From Boesenbergia rotunda (taxonomy: Eukaryota; Streptophyta; Magnoliopsida; Zingiberales; Zingiberaceae): DNA of 64,000 nt. The stretch spans positions 209,037-273,036 of the forward strand of contig JAGFNQ010007677.1 of the NCBI GenBank assembly GCA_024364735.1, in the 5' to 3' direction. The position numbers and the translations under genes are program-made. Position 1 is the first letter of the stretch, and every line of letters starts with the position of its first letter. Under the pieces are notes generated by a model. That model searched no databases, was not told the origin of the DNA, and worked only from the letters and a program-made list of their open reading frames with translations. Of the stretch, positions 33,381 to 44,545 are shown piece by piece.

Positions 33381-34638
33381 TAGTTTTGAATTAAATTTTG
33401 AAACTTTACAGGAGCATTCTATACTTTTATCTTGTGATGATTTAGTTGTTAATGATCCTAATTTTTCTAATTTGGTTGATACAGGAATGGTTGAGGAAAC
33501 ATGCGTGGGAGATGATTCCATAGGTGTAGGGGATTGCACTAAGCCCCAGGGACCACCACAACTACCAGAAAGCGTAGGGACTTGCTTGGTGGAAGCAAGA
33601 ACCCAAGGATCACCTGTTTTATTTGAGTGTCCACCAGAACTGGAGGCTGAAGAGGATCTTGAACATGACCAGGAGGAGAACACGGATACATCTACTCTTG
33701 TAGAACCTCCAGATATATTTCAGCACGATCAGGTAAATACTCCTCCTAATTTTTTTGGAAATTGCGTAGAGGTACCTCAAATTGATTTTATTGTTTGTGA
33801 TATACGTAGGGATGCATCTCTTGTCGAAAATAATTGTGAAAAGTCCCTAGAGGTACCTAGTGTAGAATTTGTTGAATTTGAAGCATGTAGTGATACATAT
33901 CATGAAAATGCTGAGTGTGAAAATTTTTTAGAAGTGCCTAGTGTTGTTAATTGTTGTGATGAGTCTTTTGATATATCTTATGCTGAAAATAATTTTGAAA
34001 AATTCATTGAGGCACCCAAAATTGATTTCATAGGCTGTGATACTTTGCTTGATACATCTTTGTTGAACAATAATTGTGATATTTTTATTGAAGTGCCAAA
34101 AATTGATTTTATTATTTGTGATGAGTTTTTGGATGCAAATTTTGTAGGAAATAACTGTGAAAAATTTATTAAGACACCAAGCATTGATTTAATTGGACAT
34201 GATGCAGATTTGGATTCAATTCATGCAGAGACTGATATCATTTTATTTCTTTCTGACCCTGCACGCTTGAGAGAGGTATTACACTGTTTTGCAGGGTCTA
34301 GGAGACTTCAGGAGTGGGTGCTCCAACTGAACAGACTTCAACCTCCTGGAAGTACTTCTAAAAGGCATCAAGAAGGAGGAGTTGATTTTACTCTAATCCA
34401 TAGCCCTCCACCCCTTGAATGGCTTTTGAACCTGAATCGCCTTCGGCCACCGGAGCAAATTTTTGCAAAATTCAAGTGTGGGGGAGTCCTAATTCTCCCA
34501 GCCACCCATGTTCCTCCACTACCAAGATGGAGGCTTCTTCTGGATCGACTCCGTCCACCAGAAATAAAGGGGAGATTTTTCTTTCTTGCATTTTCTTTTA
34601 TCGTATTTTTCACTTTTATGTTTTCTAGAGTAAATTGA
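33367..34638 (+). CDS. element B ORF2: 27-residue acidic repeats and hydrophobic C-terminus
   Basis: Open in the +1 frame relative to ORF1 from 33367; the first ATG is at 33472 (388 residues from there). It begins with another GVGDCTKPQGPP motif like those ending ORF1. Residues about 100-260 hold five to six 27-residue units of the form VPxIDFIxCD...D...NNCEKFIE. Three shorter repeats follow, WxLxLNRLxPP, at about 34317, 34416 and 34533. The last 22 residues (FFFLAFSFIVFFTFMF core) could span a membrane, though so short a tail may be fortuitous. ORF1 and ORF2 were probably one protein; either a frameshift mutation or recoding separates them. No known domain recognised. Confidence 0.65.
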   Translation, partial: SRACDSFELNFETLQEHSILLSCDDLVVNDPNFSNLVDTGMVEETCVGDDSIGVGDCTKPQGPPQLPESVGTCLVEARTQGSPVLFECPPELEAEEDLEHDQEENTDTSTLVEPPDIFQHDQVNTPPNFFGNCVEVPQIDFIVCDIRRDASLVENNCEKSLEVPSVEFVEFEACSDTYHENAECENFLEVPSVVNCCDESFDISYAENNFEKFIEAPKIDFIGCDTLLDTSLLNNNCDIFIEVPKIDFIICDEFLDANFVGNNCEKFIKTPSIDLIGHDADLDSIHAETDIILFLSDPARLREVLHCFAGSRRLQEWVLQLNRLQPPGSTSKRHQEGGVDFTLIHSPPPLEWLLNLNRLRPPEQIFAKFKCGGVLILPATHVPPLPRWRLLLDRLRPPEIKGRFFFLAFSFIVFFTFMFSRVN

Positions 34639-36935
34639 ATAAATAGACATTGTAAATACCATGTCTTGTCTTTTAGCGCTTTTTCTTGCATGAGTGGCAA
34701 TAAATGTATCCCTTAGGTTATCTCTATAGCATTTTAGAATCTTTTGGGAAATAAATTAAATTTGGTTGTCAAAACTTAGGATTTAAGTTTATGGATGAAA
34801 TCTTGGATGCTTGAGTACGATTTTGCTTTAGATTCTTAATTAAGGACTTGGGATGAATTATTTTAACCTAGTGAGAATTAGCCTTACTTTTGTGATACAC
34901 ATATGTCATTGTGCTCTAGAACTTGCTTAGGTTCTTTCAAAATCATATTTCAATGATTGGATCACATCTATAGAGACTAATCCATTTGTTTTCCTTTCCA
35001 CATCAATTTTTAGCAATAATCATGTTTATTCTCTTTTTCTTTACTTATCTCCTACTCTTACCATCACTTTTCTTTGGACTTGTTGTTTGAAATGTTTCTA
35101 ATGCTATTTTGCCCGAGACGAATAAAGATTTAAGTGTGGGGGAGTGACTAAAGTTTTGGATGTATTTCATGTCAAAAAGAAAAAAAAAATTTTGCCAATT
35201 GAAGCCAAAAATCTGCACCAAGAAGAAAAATTCTGCACCGAGAAGAAAAATTCTGCACCGAGAAGAATAAACTTTATATATAGCAGGTTTGATCAAAATG
35301 CTTTGGACTTGTAGCTGTTGTTGCTTAGAAATCAGACACATAGTGCTTAATGCTGCATCGTAGCTGGACAGATCTGAAACATGGCAGCAAAATTTGGAAA
35401 AAAATCAGAAAATCTAAGATCATGTAGAAAAATCTGTGCCCAAAAAAGAACTCCATTTGCTAGGATGCTGAATTTGCAAATAATAGAGCTGTTCGACCAC
35501 CTTGATTGCAGCTGAATTGCAGCTGCTGGAAATCAGGAGTGCTGAATTTGAGTTTGCTGATGCTGAATCTGAGTTTGTCGAAGCTGAATTGAAGCTGAAT
35601 GGAAGTCTCTTGGCTGTAAATTCAGAAATGTTGCTCACAGCAGTTGGGAATCAAGCTGACTCTGATCAGAATTCAGCTGTAAAGAAGCTGCAAAGAAGCT
35701 GAATTGTAGCTGAACAAAAGCTGAAAAGAAGCTAAAATCTGAGCTAGAACTAGTGCAAGGTTGCTGCCGAGTGGTGAAATCTGATCTCCAGCTGAAGACA
35801 AACAGAATTAAGGAGGCTGATGAAGTTGAAGGTTGATTTTGTCAGCAAAGTTTGGATCAGGGGTTATGGAAGCTAATCAAAATCAGAAACAACATGTACA
35901 AAATCGAAATTTCTGAACAAAGGCTGAGCAAAAAGCTGAACTAAAAAATTAGACTGCATTGCAAGGGCTGAATTCGGTTTTCCTAGGGTCTGAATTAGTG
36001 AATTAAGCATTGTTTGCATCCAAGACTGATCAGAAAAGGAAATGCTTTTGTATCAACTTTAAACTGAATCTGAATTCTCTAATCCAGCACTGTGTTACTG
36101 AAATTAAACAGAGGGAAATGCAGCTATGGAAGGGGGGAAAGAACTAAAAATTTAGTTAGGAAGATCATTGATTTTGAATAGAAATGCAGAAATGTTTTTC
36201 CCCAAATTCAGCCACTTGATTCAAATGTTTATTGCAGATTTCCATTGACTGGATAGTTTAAGAGAAAGCTAAAATTTCTAGTAAGGTAAAGGGAGGATAT
36301 CAGTCAAGGATAAATCAGTTAGCAAATAAAGAAAAAAATGCTTGTGCAGTGGCCGGATGTTGACTTGTTACTCAACCATTTTCGAGTGGAACACCTCAAA
36401 TTTTCCACTATCAACAGATGCAAATATTAGTAATGCTAATTGTTTGAGAGATCAGAGACGTGCCATGAATCTGAAGTGGATGCTGAACTTGAAACAGAAA
36501 GAGAAGAAAGAAACAAAGTTGGCACAAAAGGAAGAATTGGCACATGAGGTTAAGGAAGGTGTTTTTCATCCAAAGCAAAGAGATTAGTTAAGTTTAACTC
36601 CATCAAACTTTAGAATTCACTAGGGGACTGTCAAGAGGGGCAAAAGCACATTGGAAATATTTTTGAGCAACCAAGTCTCCCACTCCATGAATTTTTCCAT
36701 TTCCTTAGTTTTTATTCCATTTCTTGCCATTTTCTATGTCTTTGATTTGTTTTTATAGTTGTTGATCCTATTCATGATTAATGGTGGAGATTAGATAATA
36801 AGCAAGCCTATGGTAGTGCAAGAATCATGTGTGTAAGAGTGAGCTCCACTTCCATCACCAAATTAGAACTTAAGAGAGAGCCACCAAAAACTTCCCTTGA
36901 AAGGCTAGTGATTTAAATTCATCTCAATGACTCAT
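34639..36935. other. element B 3' non-coding region
   Basis: About 2.3 kb without convincing genes. Between 35200 and 35960 it is full of AAGCTGAA/GCTGAATT strings, in places nearly tandem. AAGTGTGGGGGAGT occurs at 35132-35145 in a context (CGAGACG upstream) like that of the terminal polypurine tract, and also at 34474-34487 inside ORF2. The 81-residue frame at 36342 is Lys/Glu-rich and unsupported. Confidence 0.6.
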
Positions 36936-37335
36936 GATTGATGAAAAGGCTAAGTTGTTGATTTAAGGACAAGATACTAATCCATAGAGCTTAGATTTAT
37001 GAGAATTGACAACCCTAGGTAATTTCTTTTCATTTGCTTCTAATTATGCTTAAGAAAGCCTAAGGGATACATATTTAGTTGTTTCGCGAGACGCTCAAGG
37101 TTAAGTGTGGGGGAGTTGATAAGCACCATTTTATTGATTGATGAAAAGGCTAAGTTGTTGATTTAAGGACAAGATACTAATCCATAGAGCTTAGATTTAT
37201 GAGAATTGACAACCCTAGGTAATTTCTTTTCATTTGCTTCTAATTATGCTTAAGAAAGCCTAAGGGATACATATTTAGTTGTTTCACGAGACGCTCAAGG
37301 TTAAGTGTAGGGGAGTTGATAAGCACCATTTTATT
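36936..37335 (+). repeat. 200-bp tandem duplication across polypurine tract and LTR start
   Basis: Unit 1 (36936-37135) and unit 2 (37136-37335) are nearly identical. Each ends with a CGAGACGCTCAAGGTTAAG string, the tract GTGT(G/A)GGGGAGT and the first 20 bases of the LTR (TGATAAGCACCATTTTATTG). So a false LTR start at 37117 precedes the real one at 37317. Confidence 0.95.
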
Positions 37336-40300
37336 GATTATTTTAATTGCTAAAATCCATGTTTGACCCATGTTTTTATTGCTTAATTATGATTTTACCC
37401 TAGGTTTTGGAACTTTATCTTATTTTGGACTTAATTGCAAAATTACACAATTTTTGGATTATTTGGCCACTAATTTTATGATATATTTTTGTAGGCATGA
37501 AAGGATCCTGGACCTAGGGCATACTAGGTCAAACTTGAGTCGGATGTGAACCGGATCGAATTATCAAGCTTACGATTAATCCGGGCCGTCCGATTCAAGA
37601 GCGGCTAGATCAGAGCCATCCGGGACGATCTGAAGCAATCCGAGCTAGGGTTAGGGTTGATCAAGCTCCATGATCAAGATCTGAAGGTTTCATCCCAATC
37701 AGAGCTCAATCAACCGTTGGATCAAGCAAGGAGGGCTCTAGAGCGTCCATTCACTGATTGAGTTGATCTGGACCATCCGTTGCACATCTGGAGGACCCGA
37801 GCTACCACAAGGCAGATCCTGACCCCAGATCATCATCATAAAAGTTTGGCTCCAATCAGAGCAAGATCTACCGTTGGATCTCCTCCGATCAATCTGGGTC
37901 GTCCGTTGATTACTATTTAATCAAAAACGCACAGCAGCTCTTCCCTGTCGCGTTTCCTCGCCGCTACAGTAGGTTTCTTGATGTTCTTAGCATTTTCTTC
38001 CGTTTTTCTTTAATTTAAGGGGCGCGACCCCTCGATTCTTCATCAAGATCATATTCTGGAGCTTTGGAGGTCAGTTTGGTTGGAGAATTAAGCTCGAATT
38101 CGCGCCGGACAGAGTCATTTGAGGGTTTCGGTGGCTCTGTGGTCTGACCGCTGAAATCTCATCCACAAACCATTTCCGAGCTTCTGGGCAGCTTGTAGGG
38201 GTTCTCAGGTGAGCTCAGAAGCTTCCCAACTCATCATCGCAGCTCCATTATTTGAGATCAAAGGGGTTTGGATTGGAAATTCCCAGCTTGCACAGTTTGA
38301 GCAGAGTTCACTAATCCAATCTGATTTCCACTGATTTGCTGTGCTTAGGGGTTCGAAGCCAGCTCTTGCTTGACGACCAAGAAGAATTTGAGCTTAGAGA
38401 AGATTGAGGAGTAGCTTAGATAGTTAAATTTCAATGTTTGTAGCTTAAATTTCAGTTCTGCCGTGAGCTTCTGTTTTGTTTCTGAAATTAGACCAGCTGT
38501 AGATTTAGTTTTCTGAATAGTTTAGCTTAATTAGGTTGTTAAACTTCGATTTCAGTAAGTTAGGAACTTGTTTGGTGATAGAGTGAGTTCAATTTTAGTT
38601 TGCTTTAGCTTATTTTGTTGCGTGCCATTTTGAAACCTTGCGTATCAGCCCATTACTGAAGTTAAAATTCAGTTTCTGAAATTTTCAGTTTGTTTCACTT
38701 TCGGTGAGTTAATTCAGTAAGTTTAAGTTTGTTTAGATCTTAGCTTCATTTCTGAATCTTATTTAGCTTGGTAAGTCCGAAGTTCAGTTTTTTTTAGCCC
38801 ATGCGTATCAATTCTTCCATTCCCTTGTGTTTCAGATCTGTATCATCTTAATTCTGCAATGCTTGATTTGTAGTTGCTGAATCTTGTACCAGTTCGACTT
38901 CATTTGAAGTCAGTTGCTTGCATTGAGTTTGTACCAAGTTCAGAGATCATTTATGCAATTAGGTTTAAGGTCCTGCATGAGTTTTTATTCGAAATTCAGC
39001 CCTGCATTACCCTGTTTTTGAGCAGTTTCTGCACTGTCATTTCTCCATCAGCTGTATTGAGTGATAAGTTCAGTATCTATTGCAGAAATTCAATATCATA
39101 TCTGCTGAATTATATATCAACTGAAACCCAGCAAACTGATTGACTTTAGCTTGAGTTTTAGTCAGCTTGTTTTGAAGTTTTGCATTGTAGTAATTCTGAA
39201 GTTAGCAGCTCTCATTTCTGCATTCAATGTTCTCTGAAATTCTGCAGTTGTTGGCAATTCAATTTGCTTTGGTCTGAGTTTTTCGAGATAAGTACATTCT
39301 GTAGTGTACGTTTAAGTTCGGAAATAGTTTCTTATGCATTCAGTACCATCAATAAGTTTCTGCATGTTAACTCTGCAAACTGATTCACCATTCGAGTTCT
39401 GTTCTGAGTTTCTGCATCTGCCCTCCATTTCTGCCATGGATCAACTCTGAATTCATCACTTCTGCAGCTAGCTTCAAGCATTAGATTTTAGTTGCTTGCT
39501 GGATTATTTTTCGTCCATTACATTGCAGCATTAAATCTCTGAAGTTGAACTTAAACTCTGCAATCTGAATTGTACATGAATTCTGCACATTGTTTTGCCT
39601 TACATGTCTGATTTGGAACTGCATTTGGATGCTTGATACCTTCCTTCAACTCTTGCAAATTTGTTCACTATTAGCCTTGCTTTCTAAGCTCAATTGACTA
39701 GCTTCCACTCTGAATTCTGAGCTGGAGATTTTCTGCAAAGGCGGCAGGAGTTGGGAAGTAGTTTTCTTCTCTTGTGTGCCAAAGTGCTGATATCAAGTTC
39801 ATGCTTAAGCAGTGATTGGCACCAAGTTATAGGGTGTTTCTAGTGTGTTATATGATCTGAAATCAACTGGTACTGCATTCATCCGTTTCAGAACTTAGTT
39901 TGCACTTGTTGACCACCAAAACTTGTAGCTAAATTGAATTGAAGTTGGTGCTTGTTCAAATTCTTAAATTTTGCATGTTTTTTTTTATTGTATCAAGCTA
40001 GTTTGTTTCCGAAAACTTCATCACTGCCTTTACTTCATTGCTTGGCATTTCTTTGGTTGTTGAAATCAGAAATCAGTTCCTAATAATTTGGTGAGTGCTT
40101 GATTAGATTTTCATTGGTTGAATTAGCAATTGCCATCAATTGTTTGGTTATTAGTTGAGTTTAATTCTTTCCATCACATCTTCACTTTTATTTAAAACCA
40201 AACCCAAATCTTTATTTGAAATTCGAAAACACAAACGACACCTAAATACAAGCGCGAATCAAACAACGTCAACTAGCCCCGAGAAAAATACGACCTGTGG

Positions 40301-40407
40301 CTCCTATATTACATTTTCATACTTTTGATTGTAAAAGGGTTTCCAGCTTTCATGTATAAATTCTAAATTTGAGATCTACTTTTGTGACACATAGTTTGGG
40401 CCTGTCA
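37317..40407 (+). repeat. element B 3' LTR
   Basis: 3091 bp, about 99 percent identical to 29162-32253 by eye. Differences are scattered substitutions plus one T-run change, which fits a recent insertion. It is directly preceded by a purine tract at 37305-37316. Confidence 0.95.
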
Positions 40408-40412
40408 GTAGC

Positions 40413-41503
40413 TCAGACAGATAAGCTTTCAGCTCCTCGAAGGCCCTGTCACATTCTGCGTCCCACTGAAATTTGGTGGCCCGGCGTAAGGTTTTGAAGA
40501 ATGGCAGACCCCGTTCGGCTGATCGGGAAATGAACCTTGACAAGGCCGTTATCCGCCCCATCAGCCTTTGAGCTTCTCTGAGATTCCTTGGAGGCGGCAT
40601 CTCCATGATGGCCTTTACTTTGCCCGGATTCGCTTCGATTCCCCGCTCGGTAACTATATAGCCGAGAAACTTCCCGCTTCGAGCCCCGAATAGACATTTG
40701 GCCGGATTAAGCTTCAGGCCGAACCGCCGTAGAGTTTGGCAAGTTTCTTCAATGTCGGGGATTAACTCTTCTGCCCGGGCAGTCTTGATCAGAATATCGT
40801 CGACGTATACTTCGACGTTACGCCCAATCTGCGACCGGAACACCTTGTTCATCATTCTTTGGTAGGTGGCACCCGCATTCTTGAGGCCGAACGGCATAAC
40901 GGTGTAGCAGTAGGTACCGTCAGCCGTGACGAAGCTAACCTTCTCCTGATCAGCAGCAGCCAGCGGGACTTGGTGGTATCCCTGGTACGCATCCAGCATT
41001 GATATGAACTCGCTGCCGTCCGTCGAGTCTACCATTTGATCGATCCGCGGGAGTGGGTAGCAATCTTTCGGGCATGCACGATTGAGGTCTCAGAAATCAA
41101 TGCATACCCGCCACTTGTCGTTGGGTTTGGACACCAGCACCACATTAGCCAGCCAGGCCGGGAACTGGACCTCCCGGATGTGTCCTGCCTCCAACAGTCT
41201 TTCTACCTCCGCCCGGATGACTTTATTCTGGGCGGCGCTGTGGTCCCTTTTTCGCTGCTTCATTGGCCGCGCACCAGGGTTCACGTGCAATTGATGCTCT
41301 GCTACTTCTGGCCGGACTCCCTTCAAGTCTTTCGCCGACCGGGCAAATACGTCTTGATTCCGAGCGAGGCAATCGACTAGGGATTGCTTCAGCTCCTCGG
41401 AGAGTCCTGCAGCAATTTGTATCTTGGTATCTTCCCGCCCGGGCAAAAGTTGTACCTCTTCTTTGTCTTCCCGCAATTCTGCCCAAGGGGAGGCTTGCAC
41501 CAT
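40413..41503 (-). pseudogene. element A reverse transcriptase, interrupted
   Basis: Piece 1 (41503-41090) is the leader and start of the gypsy reverse transcriptase, with ARPMKQRKRDHSAAQNKVI, WLANVVLVSKPNDKWRVCIDF. A TGA at 41090-41092 stands where arginine (CGA) is normal. Piece 2 continues with CPKDCYPLPRID, FISMLDAYQGYHQV, YTVMPFGLKNAGATYQRMM and the catalytic VYVDDIL, then GYIVTERGIEANPGKV. The frame runs into element B at 40412. The enzyme would copy element RNA; the TGA and the insertion abolish it. Confidence 0.92.
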
Positions 41504-41533
41504 GTTGCAACTGCTACCTGCCCGCCTTGCCTT

Positions 41534-41935
41534 TTAACCTCCCGAGCGGACATCATCAGCGTAGCAGCGCCGGGCCACGGTCTGATTGCCCTTCACCTCT
41601 CCGACTCTGTCGCCGACCGGAAATTTCACCTTGAGGTAGTAGGTGGATACTACCGCTTTGAATTCGTTGAGGGCCGGTCGGCCGAGAATGGCGTTGTAGG
41701 CAGCTGGCGCATCCACAATCAGAAACGTGGTCCATCGGGTTCTCTTGAGTGGCTCTTCTCCAAGTGAGACGGCTAGACGTATCTGTCCGATCGGCTGTAC
41801 TTCGTTCCCCGTGAATCCGAACAGGGGAGTAGCCACCATCTCCAGCTGCGATAATTCAATTTGCAATTGATCGAAAGCTCGTTTATATAAAATGTTTACC
41901 GAGCTGCCGGTGTCCACAATGGTGCGATGGACTTC
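41534..41935 (-). pseudogene. element A aspartic protease
   Basis: Starts just after the in-frame TAA that ends the gag frame. VDTGSSVNILYKRAF holds the D-T-G active site, and FLIVDAPAAYNAILGRPALN is the conserved flap-to-helix part of Tat proteases. It is in frame with gag apart from the stop (IAN-stop-EVHRTIVDTGS). The C-terminal linker (VARRCYADD) leads toward the reverse transcriptase, with a stop at 41534. Confidence 0.88.
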
Positions 41936-43408
41936 TTAGTTGGCGATGACAGCCGTGATGACCAGCGGGTCGTCGTGCGGCACCTCCAATCCTTGCAAAT
42001 CCTGTGGCCCCCAGCTGATTTGGGGCCCTTGAGCTTGAGAGGTGCTGACTCCGACTTGGTGAATTTCCAGTCGGCGAACCTGCGTCTTTCTGGCTCGGTT
42101 GGAGTCTCCTCCGGTCGGGCCGCCGGAAATTACATTGACGCCTCCTCGGACGGCGTTCTGGTGATTCGCTTGATCTTCGTCAAGTTCCTCCGCCTCTTCC
42201 TGCTCGGGCTGAGGAAACAATTGCCGGGCGGCGGGGGTATCCCGGCTTTGTCCCTGTTGGGCTGTGGCTCCATGACCACGCCCGCGCCCCTGCGGGGTTT
42301 GTCGTCCTTGACCTCTACCGAGTGGGGTCCGAGCTCTACCGCCCGCTCGACAGTCTTCAGTGTTGTGCGTATTACACTGATGATACGCACAGTACGGTGC
42401 CCATCTGTTGGGCCAATTCCCCTGTGCCACCTGCACTTGCTGGGGTCTCATTCCCGGCCGATCGGCCGGTCGGGGACTGCAAATCGGTCCTCCTGGCGAT
42501 CTGTTGTGTTGAGGTGTGGGCTGTGGGCTAACTATCACTTCCTTCCTCCGGGCGGCTTGCGCTTCCTCTACGTTGATATACTTAACAGCCTTCCCGAGCA
42601 GGCTGTCGAAATCCTTTGGTGGCTTTCTGATCAGGGATCGGAAGAAATCACCCTCTTGGAGCCCCTGCGAGAAGGCGGTGACCAGTACTTCCGGCGTGGT
42701 ATTGGGCACCTCTATAGCTACTCCATTGAACCTCTGGATGTAGGCCCGGAGAGATTCTTTCGGACCTTGCCTCAGAGCGAACAAATTGAGGCTGGTCTTA
42801 TGATGCCTCCGACTGCTTGCAAAATGTTGTAGAAACAGCCGCTTCACTTCTGCGAAACTCCCGACCGATCCGCCCGGGAGTCCATCGAACCATCGTTGAG
42901 CATGCCCGGAGAGGGTTGTCAGGAAAGCGCGGCATTTGACGCCCTCCGGGTATTGGTGCAGCCGGGCGGCGCTCTCAAACTTCATGACATGTTCCTCGGG
43001 GTCGCTGGCCCCCGAATACTCAGGCATAGTGAAGAATCGCAGATGCTTGGGAACGGCGTCCCCAAGAATTTGTGGAGAGAATGGGCTGTGAGTTGGATAC
43101 GCCGCAGCGGGGTCGGCCAACCCTTTCCCTTTATCGGGGCGCGCTTGATGCGCCCGGCTGGACGCTGAAGCTTCGGTCGGGGCCGAGTGGTCTTCGTTCC
43201 GAAAAAGTGCTCGGGGAAAATTTGGAATGACGGGGTCGGGCTGAGCATCCATACCTTTTGAATTTCCCCGTATAGAGGGCCCAGGGGGCCGGGCCCCTTA
43301 ACTACCGATTGCCGGATGCGATTGTTGTGCCTTCTGTGTCCGAACAGCCATCAGCATTTCATATTCTTCTGGCGAAAGAGTAACCGTCAGTGGATTGGGG
43401 TTTTCCAT
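41936..43408 (-). pseudogene. element A gag, two nonsense codons
   Basis: The main open part (43252-41936, 438 residues) has the retrotransposon gag domain (FTMPEYSGASDPEEHVMKF, AFLTTLSGHAQRWFDGLP, LRAYIQRFNGVAIEV), a cysteine/histidine finger (YCAYHQCNTHNTEDC) and an Arg/Gly-rich tract. An earlier ATG at 43408 lies in the same frame and encodes 36 plausible residues (TLSPEEYEMLMAVRTQKAQ) before a TAA at 43298-43300, so the true start was probably 43408. A second stop, TAA at 41936-41938, cuts gag from protease. Gag would build the particle. Confidence 0.88.
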
Positions 43409-43433
43409 TCTTCGCTCTCGATCAGGCAGAAGG

Positions 43434-43450
43434 CCCTTCTTCTAGCGCCA
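43434..43450 (-). promoter_or_regulatory. element A primer-binding site
   Basis: Read on the minus strand, TGGCGCTAGAAGAAGGG lies three bases inside the LTR. TGGCGC-leading primer sites are typical of Tat/Athila elements. Confidence 0.8.
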
Positions 43451-43453
43451 AAT

Positions 43454-44540
43454 TGATCCTGTCGCCGAGCGTAGTGGAGCCGCAACCAGATGACGGTGTA
43501 GAGGGGAATGACGTGGATGCTGACTGGATGTCCTCGCGCAGAACGGCAGCGGGTGGGGGGTGCCCAGCGACTGGACGTGAGCAGACGCCGCCTGGTGAAA
43601 CTTCGGCCGGATGGAAATGGACCTGTCGAGGAAGATGACCGTTAGCAACCTAGCCGGGAGACGTCCCGGCAAGGCACTCCGACGGTCAAGTCAGTACTCC
43701 GATGAACAAGAAAAATAATGGAGCACTGGAGATTAATGGCTTCGCACGTCCCTGATAATGAGGAGGGGAGTGGCTTATATAGCCGGGGAAAAGGACCAAG
43801 TCTGACATGTGTCAGGACCTTCTGACAGGGTCAGAGGATATGGTATGGTTAGGTCGATTTGGGCATGACCTGTGTCAGGATCTTCTGACAGGATCAGAGG
43901 ATGTGGTATGGTTAGGTCGTTTTGAGTATGACCTGTGTCAGGATCTTCTGACAGGGTCAGAGGATATGGTATGGTCATGTTGATTTGTAACCAACATTCT
44001 GTCGTATATCGTTTGTCTTATGTGAGGACAAAGACAGGTTTCTGTGAATCAGAGAGTGTCAGTTCACACGAATGGTGATAGCTTGTTATCTGCAGCGGGT
44101 GCAGGTGTATTCTGTCTTTATCCCAGGGTGATTCCCAGAGAGTGCCCGAGTGGACACAGGGACGTCACGCCCGGCTGGATATCAAGCCTGGGTGTAAAGG
44201 ACTGCCGGGCGGATGCACTCGGATGAGCGTGGCGTGTAAGCTTTAATGCGGTCGGGCGGGAATACCCGGCTAGACGAGGCGTGTAAGCCTTAATGTGGCC
44301 GGGCGGAAATACCCGGATAAACGAGGCGTGTAAGCCTTAATGCGGTCGGCCGGGCTTGACCGGCCGGACGAACCGTCATATTTATTCTAACCAGCCGTCC
44401 TGAGTCCGACCGGCCGGCGGGGGCCTTGGGCCCGGCTAGGGTGTCAAGCTGGCTACCCGCACAATGACGTGGACCCTAGAGTTGGCCGAGCCGTTTGTCA
44501 CGATGGCTGTCCGTACGGTGCCAAAGATAGGGCGGGATCA
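43454..44540 (-). repeat. element A 5' LTR
   Basis: 1087 bp, TGATCC...GGATCA. On the minus strand a TATA box (TATATAAG) sits at 43781-43774, putting the RNA start near 43745. The U3 part carries two tandem repeats: a 63-bp unit three times (TCTGACAGG at 43821, 43884 and 43947) and a 47-bp unit three times (GCGTGTAAG at 44232, 44279 and 44326). Confidence 0.93.
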
Positions 44541-44545
44541 AGGAT

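Larger units (their letters stand above)
29162..40407 (+). mobile_element. non-autonomous LTR retrotransposon B with 3.1-kb LTRs
   Basis: Perfect five-base duplication GTAGC (29157-29161 and 40408-40412), TGATAAGCACC...GGGCCTGTCA ends, two LTRs of about 3.09 kb that differ at only about thirty positions by eye, a primer site TGGCGCCGTTACCGGGG and a polypurine tract. The 5-kb interior has two overlapping open frames and no protease, reverse transcriptase or integrase. The primer site is the Athila/Tat type, so gypsy enzymes would be needed in trans. The insertion splits the reverse transcriptase/RNase H region of element A. Confidence 0.95.
23030..44540 (-). mobile_element. Ty3/gypsy retrotransposon of Tat type (element A)
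   Basis: Bounded by a perfect five-base duplication AGGAT (23025-23029 and 44541-44545) and TGATCC...GGATCA ends. Minus-strand order is 5' LTR (right), primer site, gag, protease, reverse transcriptase, RNase H, a second RNase H, integrase, then 90-bp tandem repeats and an accessory gene on the opposite strand, then a shortened 3' LTR. An extra RNase H and an antisense accessory gene after integrase are known features of Tat-lineage elements. The reverse transcriptase is split by element B. Without B the length is about 10.3 kb. Confidence 0.93.

Noticed and set aside
37117..37316. Start of the B 3' LTR at 37117
   Set aside because: Only the first 20 bases match the LTR there; the true LTR runs from 37317. 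The earlier start is part of a 200-bp tandem duplication.
41927..42832. Long plus-strand open frame of 301 codons
   Set aside because: It lies opposite the gag gene of element A, which has clear gag motifs on the minus strand; the plus-strand reading shows no domain and is a GC-rich shadow.
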